DNA of 64,000 nucleotides from Tubulanus polymorphus (taxonomy: Eukaryota > Nemertea > Palaeonemertea > Tubulaniformes > Tubulanidae), in the NCBI RefSeq assembly GCF_964204645.1, contig NC_134033.1, positions 6,852,231 through 6,916,230 on the forward strand, written 5' to 3'. The translations under genes were made by a program, and so were the position numbers. How positions within the stretch are numbered: position 1 is the first letter of the stretch; the number at the start of each line of letters is the position of its first letter. This document shows, piece by piece, positions 55,330 through 64,000 of the stretch. Under the pieces are notes generated by a model. It had not been told where the DNA came from, did no database searches, and saw only the letters and a program-made list of their open reading frames with translations.

Positions 55330-55764
55330 ATGGAAGATAAAGTTGATAATATTGATATTATTCCTCATGATATAAATAAAACTAAATTAAAAATATATTT
55401 AGAAAAACAAATATTAGAATTTGAAAGTGACTTAAAGATAAAAAAGAAAAAATATTTAAAAAGTAAAATTATATATTATTTGATTATAAGTGGTTCGGTT
55501 ACAATTAGTTCTGTAATAACATTTCTAGCAATATTCAGCCCATTAACACCTTTAGCTATATCAATTGGCGTATTAGGATTAAATTCAAGTGTTTTAACTG
55601 GTATAAGTTCAAAATTAAATATAAAAAGTAATAAAGAAAAAATTAAAACTAATATAAAAGAAATTGATAAATTGAAGAATACACTAGAGTATATAATAAG
55701 TTTAAATGGCCGTATAACAGTTGAAGAACAAGATAAATTATTAAAAGAATTAATAAATTATTAA
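55330..55764 (+). CDS. Coiled-coil protein with hydrophobic hairpin (144 residues), element C
   Basis: Intact. It begins MEDKVDNIDIIPHDINKTK and is almost the same as the B copy, with lysine-rich helices on both sides of a central hydrophobic hairpin. The start motif spans 55311-55332, and the following gene begins 17 bases after the stop, again with a T-tract. All three copies of this gene are uninterrupted. Function unknown. Confidence 0.78.
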   Translation: MEDKVDNIDIIPHDINKTKLKIYLEKQILEFESDLKIKKKKYLKSKIIYYLIISGSVTISSVITFLAIFSPLTPLAISIGVLGLNSSVLTGISSKLNIKSNKEKIKTNIKEIDKLKNTLEYIISLNGRITVEEQDKLLKELINY

Positions 55765-55780
55765 TTTTTTAATTATATAA

Positions 55781-57094
55781 ATGGCAGAAGCTTTCCAATG
55801 TAATAAATCAATTAAATATAATATTCCAGCAATAGATTTTAATAAAGATATTACATATAGAAATGAAGTTTTAAATTCATTAATTGATTTATATATTTAT
55901 GTTACTGAAAGTAATAATTTTCATGTAAAGATGGAAAATATATTTCATGTGTATACAATTAATTTCAAAAATTTAAATGAGGCAAAACAATGGTTATTAA
56001 AATCTAATATGAAGTATTGGCAGAACCAATTAAATTTTGCTGTTTATTGCGCAACAACAGGATGTGGTATAAGTTGGAATGATCATTTAAACAAACCAAG
56101 TTTACCATTGATGTTATCACTTTTTAGATTTCATACATATTTTCAAATAAAATTAATATTAGATGAATTAGAATGTCCTTTACCAGGTTCAAAATATTTC
56201 AAAGAATTGAATAATAATATTAATTTTTCTAAGTTTTATAAAATATGTAATGAATTTAATATTAATTCAAATAAAGATTTTAGAGCAAAAATTGGAACAA
56301 TGGGTGGATTAGGAATATTGTATACTAAAGAATTTGGAAAAATATTGACAAATTCAGATATAAGAACACTAAATTGGAATGAAATACCAAAATATTATAA
56401 TAATATACAACAACAAAACAATAATGGTTGGGTTAATTTCATTTTAGAAAATAGTGAAGGTTTTACTAAAGCTGGTATACAAAGAATAAATCAATCTATT
56501 AGAACTTATTTGATATGTATTTTAGGTGCGCAGGTTGAAACAAGATCCCCAATAATTGGAAATGATAACACTTCATTCGATGCGCAGAAACAATTCAAAG
56601 TATTATTTGAAGATTCAATTCATAATGATAAAAATAGATCGATTCCGGAAAACATTGTAAGATATCAAAATTATTTAGATAAATCACATATTAGATTAAA
56701 TAATTGTATAGGCCCTAATCTATTAATTATTTCTAATGATTTAGTATTAAAGATAGGAAACATAATTGGTTACAATAATCTAATTAAAACTGCAACAATA
56801 AATAATTCATTTGGATTAAATGATATAAATCAAAAGATTTTTACTGCTGCAAAATTAATGGAAGGTGAAAAAAATAAAAAACATATTCAATCAACAGAAA
56901 CTAAAACTAAGAATATTAAATTAAATAATGATTCTAAAATAAAAGATTACAATACATCAGAAAATATAAAAACTGATAATATTCAACATGATATAATTAA
57001 ACTAAATGATGATAATAAATCCCATGAAAATGCTAAATTAGCTTTAACTTGTATAGGAATTGTAATTGGAGGAATATTATATTTTAAATTTTAA
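55781..57094 (+). CDS. 437-residue tail-anchored late protein, element C
   Basis: Intact from ATG 55781 in TATATAAATG. Blocks in order are MKYWQNQLNFAVYCATTGCG near residue 75, FRFHTYFQIKLILDELECPL near 115, FTKAGIQRINQSIRTYLICI near 230, QVETRSPIIGNDNTSFDAQK near 255, a polar Asn/Lys linker, and the C-terminal hydrophobic helix LALTCIGIVIGGILYFKF. I know relatives in cnidarian Polintons, function unknown. It is placed among capsid and membrane genes, so a virion or assembly role is likely. Confidence 0.82.
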   Translation: MAEAFQCNKSIKYNIPAIDFNKDITYRNEVLNSLIDLYIYVTESNNFHVKMENIFHVYTINFKNLNEAKQWLLKSNMKYWQNQLNFAVYCATTGCGISWNDHLNKPSLPLMLSLFRFHTYFQIKLILDELECPLPGSKYFKELNNNINFSKFYKICNEFNINSNKDFRAKIGTMGGLGILYTKEFGKILTNSDIRTLNWNEIPKYYNNIQQQNNNGWVNFILENSEGFTKAGIQRINQSIRTYLICILGAQVETRSPIIGNDNTSFDAQKQFKVLFEDSIHNDKNRSIPENIVRYQNYLDKSHIRLNNCIGPNLLIISNDLVLKIGNIIGYNNLIKTATINNSFGLNDINQKIFTAAKLMEGEKNKKHIQSTETKTKNIKLNNDSKIKDYNTSENIKTDNIQHDIIKLNDDNKSHENAKLALTCIGIVIGGILYFKF

Positions 57095-57109
57095 TTTTTT
57101 ATTATATAA

Positions 57110-58732
57110 ATGGATGAAGAAATTCCATTGGATCCTTTAGATGAACCCGGTATAAGTGATGAACAACAACCTGATTTTAGTGAAACAAGTTTTAGTAATG
57201 ATAATAAAACAGAATATAATACTAATTCAGGTGAAGATGATGATTATGATGATGATTCCGAATTACGTGAAAAATTATATAAATATTTAAAAGCTCCTGA
57301 AATTAGTAGAATTTCAACTAGAAGAGAAAGAAAAGAATTTATGGAACTATTAGTAGAACAACAAGAAAAATATCCTGATAAACATATGGAATTATATAAA
57401 ATGAAATCTAGAGTAACAGATACAATTGTTAACGAATTATTACCAATAGTTGTAATACATGATATTGATACAGAAGGTGTTGTAGAACAAATTTTTAAAG
57501 ATGACCCATATTTCACGAATAATTTAGAATTTAAAAATGATTCATGGTATTATAATGTTAATTTAAATAACAAAATTGTATTAATTCAATTATCTAAAAT
57601 GGGTCAAGAAAATATTTTTGAACCTGAAATGTTAGCAAGATCTACAATTGAACGTTCAAAAGGTGGCAAAGAATTTCTCAGAATTATATGGAATGCACTC
57701 GATAGAATAAATAAAGAAGAACCAATTCCTAATATTGATATAAACAAATATTCACCATTTAAAAATCCATTTAAAAATCCAAATCCAAATCCTACTGATG
57801 TTGATCCAGAAATATCGAGAAGAGATATTCAACAAATTGATAATGATTTAAGTCAATTACAATTAGTATTAGAAGAACAAATTGATAGATTAAGAGATAC
57901 AGAAGAAGAGATGATTAGTACTGGAATAAATCGAATGCAATCTTTACTAGAAAAAGGATTACTTGATTTAACTGATGAAGAATTAGAAGCATTTCCTGAA
58001 CAAATACGTAGAGAAATTAAAGGTATACAAGTATCAGCTGATGAAAATGCTAATATTAAGATGAGATTTTCTAAAATAACCATGTTAGAAAAAGAATTAG
58101 CTAATGCAGATGAAGAATTAAAACAATTAGAATTAAATAGAGATCTTAAAGTAATTTATAAAGCTGATTATGAAAGCGGAAAGTTAGCTTTAGTAAAAGA
58201 AATAGATGATTTAAAATATAATATAGAATTACAGAAAGAAGAAAGAGATACATTATTAAAATCATATGATCTTAATCATATTAAAAAATTAAAAGTTATT
58301 TTTAAAGATTTGTTGATTAAACCAAATTCTGAAATATCATTAAAAGACAGAATAAGATTATTATTTAAGTTAGAAGGTATAACAATTCTTTCAATTCTAA
58401 CATCTGTAACTATGGTATTTACAGCAATTGGTTTAGCAATATCAAATGCTTTGAAATCTACTCCTACTCCCAATAAACCGGATAAACCCCCAGATAATTA
58501 TTCTATACAAGATAAAGTTAAAGATGGTTTAAAGAAATTAGCAAAATATTTATGGGAACTATCTAAAAAATTAGCTGCAGCATTACCAGGAATTATTGCA
58601 TCAATTGTTGGTTTTATATTGAAATCTGCAGGAAACATTATTAACTTTGCTGCGGAACATATTATTTTATTTTTAATTACAGTTGTAAGTGCTATTATTT
58701 TTGGTTTAGTAAACATGATAAAAAATAAATAA
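57110..58732 (+). CDS. 540-residue coiled-coil protein with membrane domain, element C
   Basis: This is the only intact copy. An acidic N-terminal 60 residues (DEPGISDEQQPDFSETSF, then a DDDYDDDS-like run) is followed by a globular middle. A charged coiled coil spans about residues 240-385. A hydrophobic helix (ITILSILTSVTMVFTAIGLA) leads to the proline-rich linker STPTPNKPDKPP. The end is an amphipathic and then strongly hydrophobic stretch (LAAALPGIIASIVGFILKSA ... IIFGLVNMI). The layout suggests a membrane-inserting virion protein of unknown function. Confidence 0.8.
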   Translation: MDEEIPLDPLDEPGISDEQQPDFSETSFSNDNKTEYNTNSGEDDDYDDDSELREKLYKYLKAPEISRISTRRERKEFMELLVEQQEKYPDKHMELYKMKSRVTDTIVNELLPIVVIHDIDTEGVVEQIFKDDPYFTNNLEFKNDSWYYNVNLNNKIVLIQLSKMGQENIFEPEMLARSTIERSKGGKEFLRIIWNALDRINKEEPIPNIDINKYSPFKNPFKNPNPNPTDVDPEISRRDIQQIDNDLSQLQLVLEEQIDRLRDTEEEMISTGINRMQSLLEKGLLDLTDEELEAFPEQIRREIKGIQVSADENANIKMRFSKITMLEKELANADEELKQLELNRDLKVIYKADYESGKLALVKEIDDLKYNIELQKEERDTLLKSYDLNHIKKLKVIFKDLLIKPNSEISLKDRIRLLFKLEGITILSILTSVTMVFTAIGLAISNALKSTPTPNKPDKPPDNYSIQDKVKDGLKKLAKYLWELSKKLAAALPGIIASIVGFILKSAGNIINFAAEHIILFLITVVSAIIFGLVNMIKNK

Positions 58733-58733
58733 T

Positions 58734-58755
58734 TAATTTATTTGTTAAATAAATG
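58734..58755 (+). promoter_or_regulatory. Gene-start motif of the element C capsid gene
   Basis: TAATTTATTTG followed by TTAAATAAATG carries the original capsid start at 58753. The T-tract has one A compared with the other copies. Confidence 0.5.
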
Positions 58756-60001
58756 AGTTGGAGTTATATCAATCCTTCTAAGAATCATAGAATATCTAAT
58801 GCTATTAAAGCAGAAAAGATCACATCATATAATTACTCATAACCCTTCTAATATTAATCCCGATGAAACTTTATATGTTAGAATTCCTAGATTAACACAA
58901 AATACTTTTTATGTTCCAAATAGTATTTATTTATCAGCCGATATAAAAGTAATCGGTAATAATAATAATTATGTCGTTGATAATGTTGGAAGATATTTGA
59001 TTAAAAAATTAACTATAAAGATTGGTCCAGAAACAGTTTTCTCATTAGATGATTATAATTTATTTATGCATTATAAAGATTTATGGTTAACTAAAGAAAA
59101 TAGGAATAATATGATATTTCAAGGCATCCAATCAGAAAACCAAAATAAATTAAGATCAGAAGCTAATAGCGCAATATTAACTAATGCTGTAGATAAATTG
59201 ATAAAAAGTATATATGGAATCAAATATAAAATTCCATTAGACTTTGAATTGATAAATAACAATGCACCTTTATATAAATACGCAATTCAAGAAGACGTTA
59301 TATTCGAAATAACATTTGCTCCTGTAAATGAAATTGCAATATCTAGCGTTAATAAAGATATGAGTTATAAATTATCGAATATATGTTTAGAATATGATAC
59401 AGTAACTGATGAAAATATTTCAAGTATAATTCAAACTCAATACAATCAAGGATTTTCATTATTATATGATTATATTGATAAATTTAAAACTTTAACTATA
59501 AATCCAAATGATGAAATTATTAATGAGAATATTAACTTCCCAAGAAGATCTATTAAAGGTATATTAATACTTTTTACCATTGCAACATATACTAATGGCG
59601 CAATAAATGTTGATAATTATTATAATCCTGAAATAACAAAAGTAGAAATAACTATCGAGGGAATAGCAAATAAAATATTTTGTCAAGGAATGAGAATGAT
59701 TGATCAATGGCCAGAAATTAGAAAACATTTTATGAATGATAAAGTAAAATCATCTGAAAATTGTAACATTAATCAAATTGATTATTATACCGGTAATAAA
59801 TATGCATTATGGTTAGATTTTAGAACAACAGAGGATAATTCATTACATGGTTCTGGAAAAAAACTACAGAACACTAAAGATGGAATACAATTATTCATGA
59901 CAAAGAATAAAGGAATCAAAAATTTTAAAATGCACATTTATATTATATCTGACGCACAATTAAATATTGTAAATTCTCAATTAAATAGTGTTATGTATTA
60001 G
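58753..60001 (+). pseudogene. MCP: Polinton major capsid protein, element C, N-terminal frameshift
   Basis: The motif ATG at 58753 opens the usual N-terminus (SYINPSKNHRISN), but an extra A in the run at 58814-58817 throws it out of frame. The main reading of about 400 residues can still start at an ATG at 58799 in the right frame, giving a different first few residues. The rest is uninterrupted, with TLYVRIPRLTQNTFYVP, KDLWLTKENRNNMIFQG, FPRRSIKGILILFTIATY and GMRMIDQWPEIRKHF. Element D shares the same extra A. It is a double-jelly-roll capsid by family resemblance, and this is the most complete copy here. Confidence 0.88.
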
Positions 60002-60033
60002 AATTTTAACTTTAATAAAAATTTATATAATAA

Positions 60034-60888
60034 ATGGAAGGTGGTAAAGTATATAAACATATTCCATACATCGATACACATGAAAATAATGATGGTTTAT
60101 ATTATGTAATACCTTGTAATATGGCTTTGATATTTGATCCTATTTTCAAAATTTATAAAACTAAACTAATAGAAATCGATAATAATAAAAGTGAAGTTGT
60201 TGATAATTTAAGTAATGTAATTGATAATAATGTAATACCTACTACATCTAATAATGTAATACCTTCTACATCTAATAATGCAATGCCTTCTACATCTAAT
60301 AATGTAATACCTTCTACATCTAATAATGTAATACCTTCTACGTCTAATAATGTAATACCTTCTACATCTAATAATGTAATAATATTAAATGTTAATGAAA
60401 ATAGAAATTATTGTGGATATTGTAAAAGTGAATTTTCAAACGCTTCATCAAATTGGAATAAACATATGAAAACAAGGGTACATATAAATAATGTTATAGA
60501 ACGTGTTGGTTTAAAAGAATTTATAGAACACCCATTTAGATATGTTACAAAGTTTGTTTCAAATCAAAAAGTAAATGGTGAAAAAATATATGAAGATTTA
60601 TTATTAGCAACACCTAATAAAGATGAATTAGATATAACCGATGCTAATGAAATATTAGGATCAAACACTGTAAATGAAATATTAGGAGCAAACACTAATA
60701 AAGATTCTATGAAACATAAAGTAGAAAATAATGATAAATTTGATTGGATGAATAAGCATAACAATGAAACAACTATTGATGATTCGGTAAAAAGGATGAA
60801 AAAGTATAAAAATAATAAAGAATTTGAAGAAGAAAATTCGGTAGAGAATTTGAATAAATTGTTAGGGTCTGATAGTGAAAGTGATTAA
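60034..60888 (+). CDS. Zinc-finger protein with NNVIPSTS repeats (284 residues), element C
   Basis: Intact, starting in ATAATAAATGG. The N-terminal 60 residues are unlike anything I recognise. Tandem octapeptides (NNVIPTTS, NNVIPSTS, NNAMPSTS) occupy about residues 66-115. A C2H2 finger (CGYCKSEF ... HMKTRVH) follows at about 124-146, then a HPFRYVTKFVSNQK stretch and an acidic, lysine-rich tail ending GSDSESD. The repeats are likely a flexible spacer. The gene is absent from element A. A DNA-binding or regulatory role is inferred from the finger only. Confidence 0.8.
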   Translation: MEGGKVYKHIPYIDTHENNDGLYYVIPCNMALIFDPIFKIYKTKLIEIDNNKSEVVDNLSNVIDNNVIPTTSNNVIPSTSNNAMPSTSNNVIPSTSNNVIPSTSNNVIPSTSNNVIILNVNENRNYCGYCKSEFSNASSNWNKHMKTRVHINNVIERVGLKEFIEHPFRYVTKFVSNQKVNGEKIYEDLLLATPNKDELDITDANEILGSNTVNEILGANTNKDSMKHKVENNDKFDWMNKHNNETTIDDSVKRMKKYKNNKEFEEENSVENLNKLLGSDSESD

Positions 60889-61289
60889 GATATTAATTAT
60901 ATTTAACTCAAAAAGTAATAAAGGTTGAAAATTGTATAAAATAATAGTAAATAAAAAAGGGGGTTTTAAGTATTTAAGGTATCTAATACATATCTAATAC
61001 ATATCTTATACATATCTAATACAATCTAATACATAAAATATCTTATTTTATAAACAGATATTCATATGGAAATTGAAACCTCAGTAATAATAAATAACCT
61101 TTATTATTTTCAAACTGATTCATATATTAGTTGAAAAAATAAAAATAAATTGGTTGAAAATTGTATAAATAATATTTATTTTAAAAAAGGGGGTTTTAAG
61201 TATTCAAGGTATCTAATAGGGTATCAGGTATTAGGGTATCTAATGGGGTATCAGGTATTAGGGCATCTAATACATAGGTACACAAATAG
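60889..61289. other. Convergent intergenic region of element C with duplicated ATPase tail
   Basis: This mirrors 23392-23792 of element B. The minus-strand stretch 61043-61123 is the 26-codon copy of the ATPase C-terminus. TATCTAATACA tandem repeats and two AAAAAAGGGGGTTTTAAGTA copies (near 60955 and 61185) flank it. The duplication therefore predates the split of B and C. Confidence 0.75.
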
Positions 61290-61901
61290 TTATTTTACAA
61301 ATTTATATTCATAGGGAAATTGTAATCTCAGTAATAATTTTGAACCTTTATTATTCTTTAATTTATTCATATATTCATCATGTAATTCAGTAGGTATAAT
61401 TTGATTTCCTTCCAATGATTGTTGCATAGATTTTTTATCTTTGTTATCAAATAAAACTAGAAATCTTATATTCTCCCTAAAGTCTTTAACAATTGAATTA
61501 TATTTTTGATTTAAAACCCATGTTGTTATCCCAAAATGTCTCCCAGAGAAAGCTAGATAACATAACTCACTTTCTCTAACTTTTGAATCATGTAAATTTG
61601 CGCAATCATCTATAATGAATAATGTATTTGATCCTTTATAAGTATCAATTGCTATTTTAATACAATTATCTAAATTTCCTTTTACTGTTTTAGGATCTAA
61701 TAAAATAAACTTTTTTATCTTAACTATATCTCTATCATAAGTTTTATTCATTTCAGAAGTAGGACAGAATAATATTATATTATCAAAACGATTCTTATAA
61801 ATAGTTTCTAACAAATCTAATATGAAATGTGTTTTACCACAATTGGTTACACCAGTAACTAACATATTATGCGGTTCAAATATAAATAAATCTTTATTCA
61901 T
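61290..61901 (-). CDS. ATP: Polinton packaging ATPase (FtsK/HerA, A32-like), element C
   Basis: Intact, 203 residues, Walker A GVTNCGKT at 17-24 and Walker B LFIIDD at 94-99, FSGRHFGITTWVLNQKYN at 118-135. Family length and order match the A32/FtsK packaging ATPases of Polintons. It overlaps the integrase stop by 8 bases and converges with the finger gene. It differs from the B copy by essentially one residue (L for I near residue 67), a sign of recent common origin. Confidence 0.93.
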   Translation of the reverse strand: MNKDLFIFEPHNMLVTGVTNCGKTHFILDLLETIYKNRFDNIILFCPTSEMNKTYDRDIVKIKKFILLDPKTVKGNLDNCIKIAIDTYKGSNTLFIIDDCANLHDSKVRESELCYLAFSGRHFGITTWVLNQKYNSIVKDFRENIRFLVLFDNKDKKSMQQSLEGNQIIPTELHDEYMNKLKNNKGSKLLLRLQFPYEYKFVK

Positions 61902-63012
61902 TTATTCTTTTAATTTTACTAGATAAAATCCATTCATTAAATTTATCATCATATCCTTTATATTTCACCAAAGAATACTTTTTTCCTTTAAGAGTTTTTG
62001 TTTTCAATACTTTTTCTATTTTGTATTCTATTTCATCTGGACTTGGAACTAGTGATAATTCTTGTTCATAGAAATAACCTAATATTTGTTCGTCTTTTAA
62101 ATCTTCTAATTTATAAACAAATGGTTTAGTTAATATTATCTTTTTAATCTTGAATATTTCTTCAGTAAAATTTGGGGTATAACCTTTATAAAATGTTTTT
62201 CTATATTTAGATATTCTGACGTGTTGTCCAATTTTGAATCTAGGTTCACCGAAATCATGTGTAACAAATGCTCCATATAAATTATTCCAAACTATTTCCG
62301 AATTATCTTCTTTTCTAGCTTGTATAGGTTTCATATTTATAGAACTATGTTTAGAATTATTATAACCTTTCACTAAATCATCTAATACATCGATATATTT
62401 ATATGTTTCATTAGCAGTAAAATATTTCCACATTCTAGTTTTCAATGTTTTATTAAATCTTTCTATAATAGATGCTTTTTTATCTGAATGTGTTGAAAAA
62501 TAATCTACATCGTTATCAGATAATAGTTTTTTAAAATGTTTGTTATAGAATTCCTTACCTTCATCAAATTGTATCTTATCTGGAATAGCTTCTTTAAATA
62601 TAGATTTAAAAGCATTTGTTACTTCTATTCCAGTTTTATTTTTGATTGGAATTGACCATGCGTATCGACTGAATATGTCTATAACATTTAATATCCAGAA
62701 ATATCCTTTGTTGTATTCCTCTAAGTTCTTCATGTCAATTAAATCTGCTTGCCATTGTTGATCGATATATGAAACCATAACTTTTCTTGTTAAATAAGTT
62801 TTATCCATTTTCTTGTGTATTTGATATGTTGGTTGATTTTGTAACCATGATTTTAATTCACTATATTTTATACCACCATGTGGGTGCCGTACGGCACCAT
62901 CACCATTTTCATTATCAGATTTAATTTTATTCCATAATTCTGAAACGTTAGAATATGATACTTCACTTTCTGGGTTATAATATAAATCATTTAAATATTG
63001 TTCTTTTTTCAT
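61894..63012 (-). CDS. INT: Polinton integrase with chromodomain, element C
   Basis: Intact, 372 residues, ATG at 63010-63012. The rve core has Asp90 (WQADLIDM), Asp150 (QFDEGKEF) and Glu184 (IIERFN), a DDE triad with 33 residues between the last two. An SH3-like part (FKIGQHVRISKYRKTF) precedes a C-terminal chromodomain-type end (SLVKYKGYDDKFNEW) at about 328-368. No HHCC finger is present at the N-terminus; the PTYQIHKK block is there instead. It would integrate the element. The sequence is nearly the same as B. Confidence 0.93.
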   Translation of the reverse strand: MKKEQYLNDLYYNPESEVSYSNVSELWNKIKSDNENGDGAVRHPHGGIKYSELKSWLQNQPTYQIHKKMDKTYLTRKVMVSYIDQQWQADLIDMKNLEEYNKGYFWILNVIDIFSRYAWSIPIKNKTGIEVTNAFKSIFKEAIPDKIQFDEGKEFYNKHFKKLLSDNDVDYFSTHSDKKASIIERFNKTLKTRMWKYFTANETYKYIDVLDDLVKGYNNSKHSSINMKPIQARKEDNSEIVWNNLYGAFVTHDFGEPRFKIGQHVRISKYRKTFYKGYTPNFTEEIFKIKKIILTKPFVYKLEDLKDEQILGYFYEQELSLVPSPDEIEYKIEKVLKTKTLKGKKYSLVKYKGYDDKFNEWILSSKIKRINE

Positions 63013-63018
63013 CTTATT

Positions 63019-63180
63019 TTAATCCATTAATAATAATCTTGGTTTATTTTCAATGACTTTATCATTTAATTTATTTTCTGGTATAATAGGTTTATTGTCA
63101 TTGTAATCATCTTTATCATTAGATTTGAATTTTGATTTATATATTACACCGGATAATATAATAACTGTTACTAATCCAAT
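63019..63180 (-). pseudogene. Fragment of single-span membrane protein, element C
   Basis: This is the C-terminal 53 codons of the gene at 21311-21662, with the helix ...IGLVTVIILSGVIY and the tail ending RLLLMD. It is cut at 63180, where the sequence changes to element D. The open frame that continues past the cut to 63321 is antisense to a capsid-region fragment and is not a gene. Confidence 0.75.
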
Positions 63181-63265
63181 TGCTGCTGAACATATTATTT
63201 TATTTCTATTTACAGTTGTAAGTGCAATTATTTTTGGGTTAGTAAACATGATAGAAAATAAATAA
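63181..63265 (+). pseudogene. Element D: tail of the coiled-coil/membrane protein
   Basis: Twenty-eight codons (AAEHIILFLFTVVSAIIFGL and onward to the stop at 63263-63265) match the end of the 540-residue protein. This starts a fourth Polinton copy, reading rightward, whose left part is missing. Confidence 0.8.
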
Positions 63266-63285
63266 TTAATTTTTTTTCTAAATAA

Positions 63286-64000
63286 TTGAGTGGGAGTTAT
63301 ATCAATCCTTCTAAGAATCATAGAATATCTAATGCTATTAAAGCAGAAAAGATCACATCATATAATTACTCATAACCCTTCTAATATTAATCCCGATGAA
63401 ACTTTATATGTTAGAATTCCGAGATTAACACAAAATACTTTTTACGTTCCAAATAGTATTTTTTTATCAGCCGATATAAAAGTAATTGGTCATGATAATA
63501 ATTATGTTGTTGATAATGTTGGAAGATATTTGATTAAAAAATTAACAATAAAGATTGGTCCAGAAACAGTTTTCTCATTAGATGATTATAATTTATTTAT
63601 GCATTATAAAGATTTATGGTTAACTAAAGAAAACAGAAATAATATGATATTTCAAGGCATCCAATCGGAAAACCAAAATAAATTAAGATCAGGAGCTAAT
63701 GACGCAATAGTAACTCGTACCGCAGATAATTTGATAAAAAAGATTTATGGAAGCAAATATAAAATTCCATTAGACTTTGAATTGATAAATAATAATGCGC
63801 CTTTATATAAATACGCAATTCAAGAAGATGTTATATTCCAAATAACATTTGCTCCTGTTAATGAAATTGTAATATCTAGCGTTAATAAAGATATGGGTTA
63901 TAAATTATCGAATATATGTTTAGAATATGATACAGTTACTGATGAAAATATTTCAAGTATAATTCAAACTCAATACAATCAAGGATTTTCATTATTATAT
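63286..64000 (+). pseudogene. MCP: Polinton major capsid protein, element D, start lost, runs off the window
   Basis: The capsid start codon is TTG at 63286-63288 where other copies have ATG, within an otherwise normal T-tract context. The extra A of element C is shared (GAAAAG near 63345), so the N-terminus is out of frame. The main frame is then open to the window end with TLYVRIPRLTQNTFYVP and KDLWLTKENR. Some residues resemble the element A copy (SGANDAIVTRTADNL), others the C copy, hinting at a mosaic. Confidence 0.82.

Larger units (their letters stand above)
48601..63180 (+). mobile_element. Polinton/Maverick element C (right end replaced)
   Basis: The element starts with the TIR at 48601. 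POLB, small gene, penton-like gene, late genes, capsid and finger gene run rightward to 60888. ATPase and integrase run leftward from 63012 to 61290. At 63180 it stops inside the small membrane gene and joins element D. The layout is the mirror image of element B. Five larger genes (437-, 540- and 284-residue proteins, ATPase, integrase) and two small ones (73 and 144 residues) are intact, while POLB and other small genes are broken. Confidence 0.9.

Noticed and set aside
63019-63321. A 100-codon minus-strand reading that looks like a fused protein
   Set aside because: Its first half is antisense to the end of a Polinton coiled-coil gene; the reading exists only because of the C/D junction.

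Overview
The window is a piece of an animal nuclear genome, most likely a marine invertebrate, made almost entirely of nested and decayed mobile DNA. The AT-rich parts are large self-synthesizing Polinton/Maverick elements, the virus-like transposons of eukaryotes. They carry a protein-primed family B DNA polymerase, a retrovirus-like integrase with a chromodomain, an FtsK/HerA-type packaging ATPase and a double-jelly-roll major capsid protein. The host guess rests on the Polinton gene set, a Ty3/Gypsy element, a putative GT-AG intron and TAGGCCTA-rich repeats. No ordinary host gene was found.

Four Polinton copies can be told apart. Element A runs from before base 1 to 17070 and resumes at 41906 up to about 48100. 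Its order is POLB(+), zinc-finger gene(-), penton-like gene and five small or late genes(+), capsid, integrase and ATPase (all +), then small genes. A Gypsy LTR retrotransposon (5969-13194, 4-bp target duplication CTCC) splits its zinc-finger gene, and 24.8 kb of foreign DNA (17071-41905, flanked by AATAT) splits its 432-residue late gene. Element B (17985-36706, mainly minus strand) lies inside that foreign DNA. It has terminal inverted repeats at both ends, the right one truncated. Element C (48601-63180, mainly plus strand) has the same layout as B, with integrase and ATPase pointing against the other genes. It has the most intact late genes but a ruined polymerase. Element D is a fragment (63181-64000) joined abruptly to C.

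The rest of the foreign block is repeats: two copies of a LINE-like reverse-transcriptase remnant with a TTCGAACGAAAAA-rich tail (17071-17984 and 38249-39151), two 31-bp minisatellites each followed by a shared unique body, and a cluster of large hairpins.

Points of most interest: (1) element A POLB carries an intein with a two-motif LAGLIDADG endonuclease inside polymerase motif C, and copies B and C show the empty site; (2) nearly every Polinton gene starts within a compact motif, TAATTTTTT followed after a few bases by TAAATAAATG or TATATAAATG, resembling the TAAATG late start signal of poxviruses; (3) the Polinton terminal repeats themselves fold back into a roughly 350-410 bp palindrome; (4) no adenovirus-type protease was recognised in any copy.

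How the genes work together in a living element: POLB copies the genome with protein priming, the integrase inserts it, the ATPase would package it, and the capsid and penton-like proteins would build a particle. The small membrane and coiled-coil proteins are probably virion or membrane-associated factors of unknown function. Element A is clearly dead, B is dead for POLB and capsid, and C is dead for POLB and several small genes.
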